Counted from the stretch's first letter, positions 49,850 through 59,165 are shown. The stretch is 64,000 bases of DNA from Solanum dulcamara (GCF_947179165.1 NC_077242.1:74691097-74755096), one strand, 5' to 3'. Translations and numbers: made by a program. Notes: generated from the sequence alone by a model not told the origin.

Positions 49850-50033
49850 AGGGCTCAGATGTGTTTTATGACAAGGCAAAAGAGAAGCCAGCCACGCCAT
49901 GGCTGCAAACACCAATTGCATGGGAGAAAAGTCTCAATCATAGACCAGACCATGTTGCCACGCCGAGATACAGGTTGGGTTATCTACATGCCCGAATTGG
50001 CTAGCCCAGATAGAAAAACATCATCACTGCCTC
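49850..50033 (-). ncRNA. A66, class IV
   Basis: GGGC/GCCT, box C GTGATGA, box D, core GCCATGGCTGCA, loop CGCCGAGATACAGG. Confidence 0.56.
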
Positions 50034-50100
50034 TTTATGCAACTTCCATCAAAACAGTAAGGGCACGCGCACACACACACAAACAAAAGAAAAGACTGTT

Positions 50101-50260
50101 AACAACAACAACAACAAACAACATACCCAGTGAAATCCCACTAAGTGGGGTCTAGGGAGGGTAGAGTGCATGCAAACCTTATCACTACCTCGTGAAGGTA
50201 GAGATGTTGTTCAGAAAGACCCTCGGCTCAAGTGCATCAAACCCAAGTAGAATAAGAAGA
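50101..50260 (+). mobile_element. SINE-like retroposon
   Basis: AAC run, ACATACCCAGTGAAATCCCAC, GGGGTCTAGGGAGGG, TGCAAACCTTATCACTACC, GAAGGTAGAGATGTTG, GACCCTCGGCTCAAG. Confidence 0.62.
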
Positions 50261-50533
50261 AAAAAATGAATAAAGCATAACAGTTAATACAAAAAGTATT
50301 GTAAGGCCTATAAGAAAGATACAATTTGCATTTTCCATTTTCCAATTTGGGTGTGTACGGCACGGAGGGAAATATTTTACATGTTTGGCTGGTCAAAAAA
50401 CTTTAAAAACATTTTCTGTATAGGGATTTTCCTAGTGAAAGGAGGGAAAACAAGCTCCACAATTTTCAAAACAAACCCGTAATGGGTTATCCAACCCAAG
50501 AAGACTCGCCATCCAAGACTGAAACAGGTTATT

Positions 50534-50716
50534 GAGGGCTCAGATTTTCTGTATTTGAACGAAGCAAAAGAGAAGAAAAACGCCGCCACGGCTGCAGACA
50601 CCAGCTTGCTGTTCAAATCCATAACCAGGTCGCCCTGCCAAGATACGGGACGGGTTTTTCTCAATGCCAGGATTGAAGATAGCCCAGTAAAGAAGCAAGC
50701 AATCATCACAAGCCCT
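50534..50716 (-). ncRNA. A67, class II
   Basis: Box D, box C GTGATGA, core GCCACGGCTGCAGAC, loop CCAAGATACGGG. Confidence 0.54.
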
Positions 50717-50838
50717 TTAACAATATCCGCAACAGCAGCAGCACAAACAGAGGAAGAGCGAGAGCAAGAAGAGTATAGGGATGTATTTGGATGAAGTTTT
50801 TTCAATTTGTTTACTTTTTTTCCCTTTTTGATTATTTC

Positions 50839-50852
50839 CAAGGGCTGTTGCT
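50839..50852 (-). ncRNA. B47, 5' arm only
   Basis: CAAGGGCTGTTG followed by unrelated sequence. Confidence 0.3.
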
Positions 50853-51260
50853 TAAAGCTGGAATCCAACAATTTACAACATATCCTACATCCACAAGTGT
50901 GTGTCTATCAAAAGCAAAAGATAAAGAAAAGAAAGAAAAAAATTGTCCCTAGATCCTCTTTCATCTTCATAAGAATCCTAGAATGTCTACAATAGCCATA
51001 GGATCATCTATTTACTCTGAACTACACCAATAGCAAAAAGTGATAAGCAGTTCATTTTAATCTTGTGCAAGGGATTGCTCTTGTTTTCAAAACTCCTAGA
51101 ATTCCTTCCTTTCCATATGGTCCACCATGCTAAAACTTCAAAGCAAACCCAAAGTTCAGCCACGCCCGGTGCCACGAAATGATTGAGAACGTTGATTTTG
51201 ATTCGAGGATCTTACGCGGCGGAGCGAACTCTTCTATCGTGTTGCATTTTCTCTGGCGGA

Positions 51261-51275
51261 CCCCCCCCCCCCCCC
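51261..51275. repeat. 15-C homopolymer
   Basis: Uninterrupted C run in an otherwise AT-rich region, 29 bp before A68. Could be real or a junction artefact. Confidence 0.9.
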
Positions 51276-51303
51276 AACAAGTTTTTCAACGCGAATGGGT
51301 TAT

Positions 51304-51470
51304 TGGGGGCTCAGATTTGCTGTATTTGAACAAAGCAAAAGAGAAAAGTGACGCCACCATGGCTGCAGACGCCAGTTTGCTATTCAAAGCCGTAACCTGG
51401 TTGCCCTGCCAAGATACGGGTCGGATCGTTTCTCAATTGCCATGATTGAACATAGCCCGGAAAGGTAGCA
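51304..51470 (-). ncRNA. A68, class II, truncated
   Basis: Box D, core ACCATGGCTGCAGAC, loop CCAAGATACGGGTCGG; ends at CCCGGAAAGGTAGCAGC, the same breakpoint as A74. Confidence 0.5.
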
Positions 51471-51474
51471 GCAT

Positions 51475-51700
51475 ATGCAAACCACTCCCATCTAAATCAT
51501 AGAAAATACTCCCTCCGGTTCAATTCGTTTGTCTTACTTTCTTTTTTTGTACGTTTCAAAAGAATTGTCTTTTTCCTTTTTTGGCAATTCTTTAGTTTTA
51601 ACTTTCCACATGGCATCGTTAAGACCACGAAATTAAAGGGCATTTTAGTAGATTCAACATATATTTAGTCTAAGACCACAAGGTTCAAAAGTCTCCTATA
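51475..51700. mobile_element. MITE-like sequence fused to a truncated A
   Basis: TACTCCCTCCGGTTCAATTCG...TTTGGCAATTC, CACATGGCATCG, TTAAAGGGCATTTT. A paralogue with the same junction is at 54.2-54.39 kb. Confidence 0.6.
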
Positions 51701-51704
51701 TTTT

Positions 51705-51870
51705 TTAAAAAGAGAAAGCTACCATGTCATGGCTGTAAAATCACCGGTTGCATGCAAAAGAGAGAGCCTCAATTACAGGCCATTCTGGGATTTGCCAGGC
51801 CAGGATATGGGTTGGATCATCTTCAATGCCCGAATTTGTTAACCCAGAGAGTGACATTATTATCAACATT
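51705..51870 (-). ncRNA. A69, box D side lost
   Basis: Core GTCATGGCTGTAA, GCCAGGCCAGGATATGGG loop region, AATGCCCGA; box C eroded. Confidence 0.38.
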
Positions 51871-51994
51871 GAGATATATATCACCTGAAAATTTCACGAC
51901 TTTTCTCTCCTCATAGAATACAATGGTAACCAAGTGCTGATTTCATCATGAAAAATGTTTTCCATCATACCAAAGACACTTTAAGAGTAAAACT

Positions 51995-52170
51995 GAGGTT
52001 TGGATCTGTCAATAAGACAAGAGAATGAAGACAACACCATGGCTGCAAAAACCAGTTGCATGGCACGAAATCACAAGTCATCCGGATTGCCTCGCCAAGA
52101 TTTAGTCACTCTATTTTCTTGCACTATTGAGTTGCTCAAAAAAGCAAATGAAAAAATTATCACCATACCC
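51995..52170 (-). ncRNA. A70, diverged
   Basis: GAGGTTTGGATCTG replaces the box D side; core ACCATGGCTGCA; loop GCCAAGATTTAG; box C GTGATAA. Confidence 0.4.
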
Positions 52171-52203
52171 TCCAATAATAGTTTCCCAATTGATAGAGAA
52201 AGT

Positions 52204-52377
52204 GAGGCTCAGATCTGTGTTAAGCTTGGGCAACAAGAGAGTCCAACAACATCATGGCTGCAAAAACCACCAGAAAGTCTGAGAGCATGCCCCGCCAATA
52301 TATGAGTTGGATTGTCTCAAATGCCTAACTAATCAGCTCAGAAGGAAATTAAAAATTGACAAAATCATCATTGCCTC
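52204..52377 (-). ncRNA. A71, class I
   Basis: GAGGC/GCCTC, AATGATGA, CTGA, core ATCATGGCTGCA; loop changed to CCAATATA. Isolated from other class I copies by 38 kb. Confidence 0.55.
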
Positions 52378-52555
52378 TTTCAAGCCACCGCTTATACTCA
52401 ACCACACAGCTTCCACCACCAGCACTCAATGCTCGGGCAGAAGCATTAGAGAAAAGAGATAGCATAGCATGGAAGGGTATAGAGACCATTTGAAACAATA
52501 TGTAAACAACCATCCAAACAAACTGTTAATATTTACTCCCTTTGTTAAAATTGAT

Positions 52556-52668
52556 AAAAGGGTTGTTGGGGACTAGGGGTTCTTACAGTAATGGAGAAAT
52601 CATAGGCCGATGCAGAGAGAGGCAACCACCCTTTCAATGAAAAATCCCTAAACTCTCTGTAGCCTCGT
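52556..52668 (-). ncRNA. B48, class I
   Basis: AAAGGGTTGTTGGGG (small insertion GACTAGGGG) with GGCAACCACCCTTT; GCAGAGAGAGG/CTCTCTG. Confidence 0.55.
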
Positions 52669-52721
52669 TCTTCCCTTTTGAGCTTTTTCTTTGTTCATTT
52701 AACTAAACTGACAGAGAAACT

Positions 52722-52894
52722 GAGGCTCAGATCTTTGTTAAGCTCGGGCAACAAGAGAGTCCAACAACGCCATGGCTGCAAAAACCACCAGAAAATCTGG
52801 GAGCATGCCCTGCCAAGATATGGGTAGGATAACCTCAAATGCCCTATTATCAGCTCAGAAGGGGATTAAAATCTGACAGAATCATCATTGCCTC
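52722..52894 (-). ncRNA. A72, class I, intact
   Basis: GAGGC/GCCTC, AATGATGA, CTGA, core GCCATGGCTGCA, loop CCCTG-CCAAGATATGGG. Confidence 0.6.
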
Positions 52895-52899
52895 TTTAC

Positions 52900-53071
52900 A
52901 GAGCCAGTTTGGATTAGCTTAAGCTGCTTATAAGTTGTTTTTGGCTTTTTTGAGTGTTTGGCTGACCAACTTAAAGTTATTTTGTGCTTAAAATAAGCCC
53001 CAAAAAATAATTGGGTTTGCTTGTCTTAACTTATCTAAAACAGCTTATAAGCTAAAAAAATAAGTTGGGGT
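52900..53071. mobile_element. MITE fragment
   Basis: GAGCCAGTTTGGATTAGC... with AACAGCTTATAAGC; same family as the nested MITE near 11.8 kb and the one at 13.67 kb. Confidence 0.6.
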
Positions 53072-53325
53072 AACTTCCACCAGCAACATTCAATGCTCCG
53101 GCGGAAGCATTAAAAAAAGAAGAATAAAAAGAGTTGAAGGGCATAGAAACCCTTTAAAACTATATGTAACAAACTATAAAAGGGCCGAACGAGCTGTTAT
53201 CTAAATACTCCCTCCGTTTGAAATTGATAAAAGGGCCATCATGCCGAAAAAAAAAAAACCACACAAACATGGGTGAACTGTCGTATATATGACTTACTTA
53301 AATCCTCTCTGCTTCTGCTTTTTTC

Positions 53326-53470
53326 GAGAGCTGTTGGTTGTTTGATAATGGAGTACAATCAATGGTGCAGGGGAACCCACTGGTTGTTTGATAATGGAGT
53401 ACAATCAATGGCGCAACAGAGAGGGGCAACCATCCTTCAAAGAAAAAATTCAAACTCTGCTATGCCTCAT
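53326..53470 (-). ncRNA. B50, class IV, internal tandem duplication
   Basis: TGGTTGTTTGATAATGGAGT is present twice, 47 bp apart; then ACAGAGAGG, GGCAACCATCCTT and AACTCTGCTATGCCTC. Confidence 0.5.
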
Positions 53471-53588
53471 TTTTGTTTTTTTCACCTTCGAGTTTCCATT
53501 TCTCCAGTGCCTCACTCTTCAGAGGCAAACCCGTAATGGGTTTTCCACCCGAGAAGACTCAATATCGAAGACCGTGAAATGGGTTATT

Positions 53589-53770
53589 GAGGGCTCAGAT
53601 TTGCTGTATTTGAACAGAGCAAAAGAGAACAGCGACGACGCCATGGCTGCAGACACCGGTTTGCTATTCAAAGCTGTACTGGGTCACCCTGCCAAGATAC
53701 GGGTCGGATATTCTCTAAATACCATGATTGAACATAGCCCACAAAGGAAGCAAGCAATCATCACAGCCTA
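53589..53770 (-). ncRNA. A73, class II
   Basis: GGGCT/AGCC, box C GTGATGA, box D, core GCCATGGCTGCAGAC, loop CCCTG-CCAAGATA-CGGG. Confidence 0.58.
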
Positions 53771-53885
53771 TTTACAACATCAGCAGCAGCATAAAGAGAC
53801 AGAGGAAGAGCAAGAAGAGTATAGGGATTTGTTCGAATGAGGTTTTTTCAAATTGTTTTCTTCTTCTTTTTCTTTTTGTTTATTT

Positions 53886-53988
53886 CAAAGGACTGTTGGT
53901 TTTTTTGGTTATCAATGGCGAAATCACTGGCAAACCAGAAATGGGCAACCACCCTTACACAAATTCCCAATTTCTCTGATGTCTCATT
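53886..53988 (-). ncRNA. B51, class II
   Basis: AAAGGACTGTTGG/GGCAACCACCCTT; CCAGAAATGGG and CCCAATTTCTCTG. Confidence 0.53.
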
Positions 53989-54048
53989 TTTCAGAGCTGA
54001 AATTTCAAAGCAAACCCGTAATAGGTTTTTCGACCCAAATGGGTTATT

Positions 54049-54184
54049 GATGGCTTAGAGTTGTTGTATTTGAAAAAAGCAAAAGAAAAGAGCGACGACG
54101 CCCTGGCTGCATACACCAGTTTGCTGCCAAGATACGGGTAGGATATTTTCTCAATTTCCATGATTGAACATAGCCCAGAAAGGT
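54049..54184 (-). ncRNA. A74, class II, degraded and truncated
   Basis: GATGGCTTAGAG side decayed; core GCCCTGGCTGCA; ends at CCCAGAAAGGTGGCAGC and runs into the MITE, as A68 does. Confidence 0.42.
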
Positions 54185-54189
54185 GGCAG

Positions 54190-54390
54190 CATATGCAAGC
54201 CACTCCCATACAAATCATAGAAAATACTACCACCGTTTCAATTTGTTTGTCTTCCTTTTTTAGTCTGTTCTAAAAAGAATGTCTCTTTCCTTTTTTGGCA
54301 ACACTTGAATTCTAACTTTCCACATGACATCTTTAAAACCACAATATTAAAGGGCATTTTGGAACATTCTACATATCTTAAGTTTAAGAC
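54190..54390. mobile_element. MITE-like sequence, paralogue of 51.48 kb
   Basis: ATACTACCACCGTTTCAATTTG, CCACATGACATC, TTAAAGGGCATTTT. Confidence 0.58.
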
Positions 54391-54476
54391 CTCCGGGTTG
54401 CCCGCTAAGATACGGATCCAATTGCTCTCCCGCACTATTGATTTGCTCAGAGAAAGAAGAAAATTATCATCACAGC
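54391..54476 (-). ncRNA. A75, class III, box C half only
   Basis: Starts at CCGGGTTGCCCGCTAAGATACGG; the box C end reads GTGATGATAA on the minus strand. Confidence 0.42.
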
Positions 54477-54574
54477 ATCAGAATGTTTGCAACAATTATT
54501 ATTATTCATGGATGTGAGAATTTGGAGAGAACAAGCAAAGACTTAAGGGTCGTTTGGATACTGTTTAACTGCCA

Positions 54575-54667
54575 CAAGAGCTGTTGAATGCAACACTGAA
54601 ATCACGGGTATTGCACAGAGGAGTGACAGCCCTTTGAACTTCCCCTCTACTCTCTGCAACCCTCATT
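54575..54667 (-). ncRNA. B52, class III
   Basis: AAGAGCTGTTG/TGACAGCCCTTT; GCACAGAGGAG/CTCTCTGC. Confidence 0.53.
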
Positions 54668-54765
54668 CTTCGTCTCTGAACTTTTACTTTTCTAGACTAA
54701 GCTTTTTACCTTTTATGGAAAATTCTCGTGTGTTTTTCAACCTGCGAATTTCCCAACTGCAACTG

Positions 54766-54840
54766 CAACAACAACAACCCAATGTAATCTCACCTCTACC
54801 TTGTGGAGGTCAAGAGGCGATTATCAATAGACCCTAAGCA
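54766..54840 (+). mobile_element. SINE-like fragment
   Basis: CAACAACAACAACCCAATGTAA, TACCTTGTGGAGGTCAAGAGG and AATAGACCCT. Confidence 0.52.
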
Positions 54841-54851
54841 AATCAAACATT

Positions 54852-55027
54852 GAGGCTCAGATTTGTAATACTTACGATACCGCAAGAGAGAATGAATCAC
54901 CGCCATGGCTGCAAGCACCGGTTGCAGGATAACCTGCCATCCGGGTTGCCCCGCCAAGATACGGGTCTGATTTCTTTCCTGCACTATCAATTTGCACAGA
55001 GAAAGAAGAAAATCATCATCATAGCCT
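54852..55027 (-). ncRNA. A76, class III, intact
   Basis: GAGGCT/AGCCTC, box C ATGATGATGA, box D CTGA, core GCCATGGCTGCA, loop CCCCG-CCAAGATA-CGGG. Confidence 0.62.
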
Positions 55028-55042
55028 CGGAATTTTTGCAAC

Positions 55043-55080
55043 AATTATTATTATTATTATTATTATTACTACTACTATTG
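55043..55080. repeat. (ATT)n/(ACT)n microsatellite
   Basis: Twelve or so trinucleotide units. A shorter ATT run follows A77 at the same relative place (55.64 kb). Confidence 0.92.
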
Positions 55081-55151
55081 ATTCTCACTTTGGCGTTGAG
55101 AATTTCGAGAGAACAAGCAAAGATTAAGGGGTCATTTGGTAGTTGTCAATT

Positions 55152-55262
55152 AAAAGGGCTGTTGAATTTATATTTTTTCACAGCAAAAATTGAAATCACA
55201 GGCATTGCAGAGAGGAGCAACAGCCCTTTTAGGTGTTCCCCTCTACTCTCTGCAACCCTCAT
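55152..55262 (-). ncRNA. B53, class III, best-paired B
   Basis: Outer arms AAAAGGGCTGTTG and CAACAGCCCTTTT pair perfectly over 13 bp. S1 strands TTGCAGAGAG and CTCTCTGCAA pair perfectly over 10 bp. The second S2 strand abuts S1 directly, so the pairings can coexist only as a pseudoknot. Confidence 0.65.
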
Positions 55263-55346
55263 TCTTCGTCTCTGAGCTAAGCTTTTTTTCTTTAACAGAG
55301 AAATTCTCATGTGTTTATCAACCTTCGAATTTCGCAGCTGCAACAA

Positions 55347-55436
55347 CGATGACGACAACAACAACAACAACCCAGTGTAATCTCACTCCTACCTTGTGGA
55401 GGTAGCAAGATTGTTTCCAATACACTATCAGCAAAT
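55347..55436 (+). mobile_element. SINE-like fragment
   Basis: CAACAACAACAACCCAGTGTAA, TACCTTGTGGAGGTAGCAAG, TTGTTTCCAATAC. Shared position with 54.77 kb, so it duplicated with the class III cassette. Confidence 0.52.
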
Positions 55437-55444
55437 GAAACATT

Positions 55445-55627
55445 GAGGCTCAGATCTGTAATACTTACGATATAGCAAAGAGAGACTCAAATCACCGCCA
55501 TGGCTGCAAGCACCGGTTTCTGGGTCACCTTCCATCCGGGTTGCCCCGCCAAGATACGGGTCCAAATCCTCTCCTGCACTATCAATTTGCTCAGAGAAAA
55601 AAACGAAGCAAATCATCATCACAGCCT
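55445..55627 (-). ncRNA. A77, class III, intact, right-most A
   Basis: GAGGCT/AGCCTC, box C GTGATGATGA, box D, core GCCATGGCTGCA, loop CCCCG-CCAAGATA-CGGG. Confidence 0.62.
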
Positions 55628-55707
55628 CATAAATTTCGCAACAATTATTATTATTATTATTACTATATGATTCAAGCAAAGGGGCCGTTTGGTAGGTGTT
55701 TAACTGC

Positions 55708-55830
55708 AAAAGGGGCTGTTGAAATTATCAATTTTTCCACAGCAAAAATCAGTATCATAGACGTTGCAGAGAGGAGCAACAAGCCCTTTAAACTTTCTCG
55801 GTTCCTCCTTTACTCTCTGCAATTCCTCAT
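55708..55830 (-). ncRNA. B54, class III, right end of array
   Basis: AAAGGGGCTGTTG with CAACAAGCCCTTT (one bulge); TTGCAGAGAG/CTCTCTGCAA perfect. Confidence 0.6.
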
Positions 55831-55911
55831 TCTTTTGTCTCTCAGCATTTTGGATTTCTGCTGTGTGATGAACACTTTGTTTGGATGGTTATTATTGGGA
55901 CGGCTCATTTA

Positions 55912-56287
55912 AGAGGCCGTTTGGATAGGCTTTAAGTTGGTTTTGATCAACTTAAAGCTTTTTTTTAGTTTTTGGACGTGTTTGACTAATGCTAATTTTA
56001 AGTCATAAAGTTTTTAAAGTCAATCAAAAATGAAAAATTAGCATTCCTAACTTTTTTTTTCTAAGTGCTTAAAGTCATTTTCTTTGACCATAAAAATTAT
56101 TTTTATATCTCTTATATTTTAACTAAATTTCCAAACTATCCTTTTTATTTTTTTAACCCTAAAATTCACATCATTCTACTCATTTAAGCACTTTTATCCA
56201 AACATTCAACTGCTTATTTATAAAAATAATTTTCAGCACTTCAAACATAAAAGTTACTTTTTTTAAGCTCATCCAAACGGGTTCTAA
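55912..56287. mobile_element. MITE, diverged relative of 35.47 kb
   Basis: GAGGCCGTTTGGATAGGCTTTAAG to CTCATCCAAACGGGTTC; the interior is collinear with the 35.47 kb element. Marks the right edge of the array. Confidence 0.78.
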
Positions 56288-56989
56288 GTCTTCTAATTAA
56301 AAGGGTTTCAAGTTTTATTTTTTTTAAGTAAAATGACTCACTTTTTAGATTAGGTAAAAAAAACTCTAATTTAGTTGTGATTAAGAATTTAATTATTATG
56401 TCAGATTAGTACCCATCTTTTATGAACTATAAATTGGTCCAAGATCAATAATAAAAAATAAAAATAAGAAAAATCCTTCAAAATCTCTTTCAACGTCTTT
56501 TTTTCTTCTTTCTTCTATTGTTCTTCTTCCACTTTCAATTTACCCTCTGTGCATATGATTGTGTGTTGTTGAGGTCCTAAAACTCTTCTCTTTTTGGTGA
56601 AGTTGGTTTCAACAAGCTATAATTAGAGAAAATGATGTTAAAGTTTTAAGGAAATAGCCAAACTCAATTTAAATCCGATTAAAGACTTTTTTAGAGTAGC
56701 ATTAGCCTGGGCTTCTGTTAAAACATTGTATCAAGACCTCAGTTTGAAGGTACACAAATGAATTTTATATATTGTTAGAGTTATTATGAAGATGGAAACT
56801 GGTCTGCAATGGACCGATTGACCATCGATTTGACCGATTATATATCAGTCCTCTATGTTATTCAATAGCTAACCGATCATAGTAATTAGTCCGACAGATT
56901 CATTATAGAGTTTTTTATTTTTTATTTCCATGTTTTCAATAATGTTTCATTTTACTAGTTTCTAATAACGTCACATTATTTATTGTAGG

Positions 56990-57320
56990 TAGGTACAAAA
57001 TCATGATAGGAGTTGTCTTACTTGTTGATTATTTTGGAAAGTGGGTAGATGACAAGAGAGGAGATAGAATTCTCAAAATGATACAGTTCGAACAATGCTT
57101 GTGAGCAGTGATATTACCTTTGATAAATTCATGGAAACTATCCTTAGAAGAGGTGAATTGAGTTGCGGACATAATCTTGTTTGTGTCAAGTATATGACTA
57201 ATGTATGTGCTTTTTTGAGGGACAAATATCCGATATCAACAATTGGTGAAGGTGTTAAAAAGTGAAACAAATATTCTTTCTGCAAGCAAGTCGGCCACAA
57301 GAAGACTATTTATCCTGGTA
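56990..57320 (+). pseudogene. MULE (Mutator-like) transposase remnant, internally deleted
   Basis: Plus-strand text LLVDYFGKWVDD is the usual N-terminal start of plant MULE proteins, followed in another frame by SSDITFDKFMETIL, LVCVKYMT and KYPISTI. It jumps directly to a decayed zinc knuckle (YSFCKQVGHKKTIYPG, normally CxxCxxxGHxxxxC). The DDE catalytic core is missing. Confidence 0.62.
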
Positions 57321-57350
57321 AACGTACTTGAACTCTAAATATGCAGTTAG

Positions 57351-57437
57351 TGTTAAATTTTCTTATTGTAATTTAAGACTACAAGTGTTAAATTCTCTTA
57401 TTGTAATTTAAGACTACAAGTGCTAAATTTTCTTATT
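57351..57437. repeat. Tandem repeat, 35-bp unit, about 2.5 copies
   Basis: TGTTAAATTTTCTTATTG and TAATTTAAGACTACAAG alternate. Confidence 0.9.
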
Positions 57438-57511
57438 CCTTATTGTTTTAACTCACGCAGATCATGTATCTGTCGGATAAATCAACAATTTGTTAGTAAC
57501 ATACTCGAACG

Positions 57512-57735
57512 GTCATGCTAAGTATTTTTTGAATTTTTCATTAGTTTTACTCCTTATTCATCAACTCTCAAGTCAATACGAAATATCAACATAAAACTAA
57601 TAAGGAATAAGACGATAAAGAGCGATCGATATCACATTTGGCGGACCAAAGCATCTGCTGTAACAGACAGATCATGTATCTGTCGGACAGATGCTCAATT
57701 TATCAGCATTTATACGAGAGAAAATTTGATGTTAC
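57512..57735. repeat. Long direct repeat, left copy
   Basis: 224 bp nearly identical to 57903-58126. Contains the palindromic motif GACAGATCATGTATCTGTC. Together they may be remnants of transposon ends next to the MULE debris. Confidence 0.88.
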
Positions 57736-57902
57736 ATTCTCTTTTTTTGTGAAAAAGAAATGAACAATATTACAAACTAAAGCGCAGCTTGGACGTACAA
57801 GTAAGAAAACAAATATCGAAACTCTATATGCACCAGATGGTGCCTTCACAAAAATAAATAGTCAGTCTTTTTGTAAATCCTCTTATTGTTTCAACTCAAA
57901 CA

Positions 57903-58126
57903 GTCATGCTAAGTATTTTTTGAATTTTTCATTAGTTTTACTCCTTATTCATAAACTCTCAAGTCAATATGAAATATCAACATAAAACTAATAAGGAATA
58001 AGACGATAAAGAGCGATCGATATCATATCTGGCGGACCAAAGTATCTGCTATAACAGACAGATCATGTATCTTTCGGATGGATGCTCAATTTATTAGCAT
58101 TTATACGAGAGAAAATTTGATGTCAC
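57903..58126. repeat. Long direct repeat, right copy
   Basis: Partner of 57512-57735, 391 bp away. It ends directly against the last recognisable exon of the DUF1985-type pseudogene. Confidence 0.88.
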
Positions 58127-58129
58127 ACC

Positions 58130-59165
58130 ACTAACTACTTTTGCCAACCGATCTATATTATCATCCACCTCATCTTTCAAATCATCCCAATTAATCAAAT
58201 ATGATTTTTTTTGACTCAACATTAATAGGAACCAAAGTAGGATACACCACAACCTATAAGAAAATAAATTATTAAATAAAACTACAATAATAAAAACTTC
58301 TAAAATGAAATATTGCACCAAACAAGCTTAAGTATTCACCTCTTTATTTTGCATTGTTAATAACACTGCTTTATAATCTGGGGGTGTCTTCTTTTTATCG
58401 TACCATCAGAGCAATTTTGGAAGTGGCAAGGGAGATTCTATCAATGGCTGTCCAAAAGCCTCTCCTAGTATAGGAATTTCTTCGAAAGCCCACACCTCTA
58501 TTGAAAACAAAAAAAGTACTAAATAAATATTATTATGTAAATTTCAGATCGATACATAACTTGTTATGACCAATTAAATTTTAGATCGATACATAATCTG
58601 TCATGATCAATTCAATATTTATCTCACCATAAAATTATTTAACCTTACCATAAAAGCCCAAGAGAATCCTTGCAAGCTATAACCTTTAGATGTGGAATTA
58701 TTTTCCTTCCATTCTTTAGATTTTTTCTTTAAGTTAGCATTTAGAAGGAACTCAACTGTCATCTCAAAAAAACGCCTACCCCAAGGATATGCATTAAAGG
58801 AATCCAAGTTTGTCACCATTTTTATATTCTTTATATCAACAATCCGCTTTTGATCACGAGCCCATAAAAAAGACTCAACAAACCACACCATAGCGATCTT
58901 CAACTTTGTTTGCGCATCATATCTATCACTCTTTAATATTTTCTTTAAATCATTTCCCGTTAGACTACTCTTTTTGTTCAACACTAGATCTAAAAAATCT
59001 TTTGCCTTCCCTTCATCATGTAAAGCCTTACCAGTGGGAATTTTTCCACAATTCAGTCTGATAATCATAGCAAACTCCTTCATACCAAATCGAATTGGCT
59101 TACCATCAATTATGAACCAAACCTCCTTTTTCTTTAAGCTTACAATACGTCGTTGTAGAAGATAG
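58130..59165 (-). pseudogene. DUF1985-type protein (MULE-associated), multi-exon
   Basis: Exon 1 (59165-58649): VWFIIDGKPIRFGMKEFA, IIRLNCGK, FNAYPWGRRFFEMTVEFL, YSLQGFSWAFM. A canonical donor (ATG/GTAAGG) and acceptor splice it to exon 2 (58495-58345), which continues VWAFEEIPILGEAFGQPL, restoring the expected VWAFE motif. Exon 2 has an in-frame TGA, and an exon 3 start (acceptor TATAG/GTTGTG) reads VVYPTLVP. DUF1985 genes travel with plant MULEs that also carry Ulp1-like proteases; no protease domain is visible here. Confidence 0.68.

Larger units (their letters stand above)
40838..55830 (-). repeat. A/B structured-RNA array, block 3 (classes II-VI, some I)
   Basis: Thirty A and about 21 B copies or fragments, same orientation as blocks 1 and 2. 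Includes class I cassettes at 52.2-52.9 kb far from the others, class 0-like copies at 44.4-45.3 kb from a block duplication, class V (AAATCAGGCAAAAGGAGAC) at 46-47 kb and class III at 54.4-55.8 kb with the best-paired B elements. Confidence 0.93.

Noticed and set aside
55152..55262. B as a telomerase RNA domain, because of the pseudoknot order
   Set aside because: No CTAAACCCTA-type template nearby, no Pol III snRNA-type promoter, and dozens of copies.
1..55830. CRISPR-like array
   Set aside because: Elements are 100-240 bp, spacers are themselves repetitive, and the DNA is plant nuclear.
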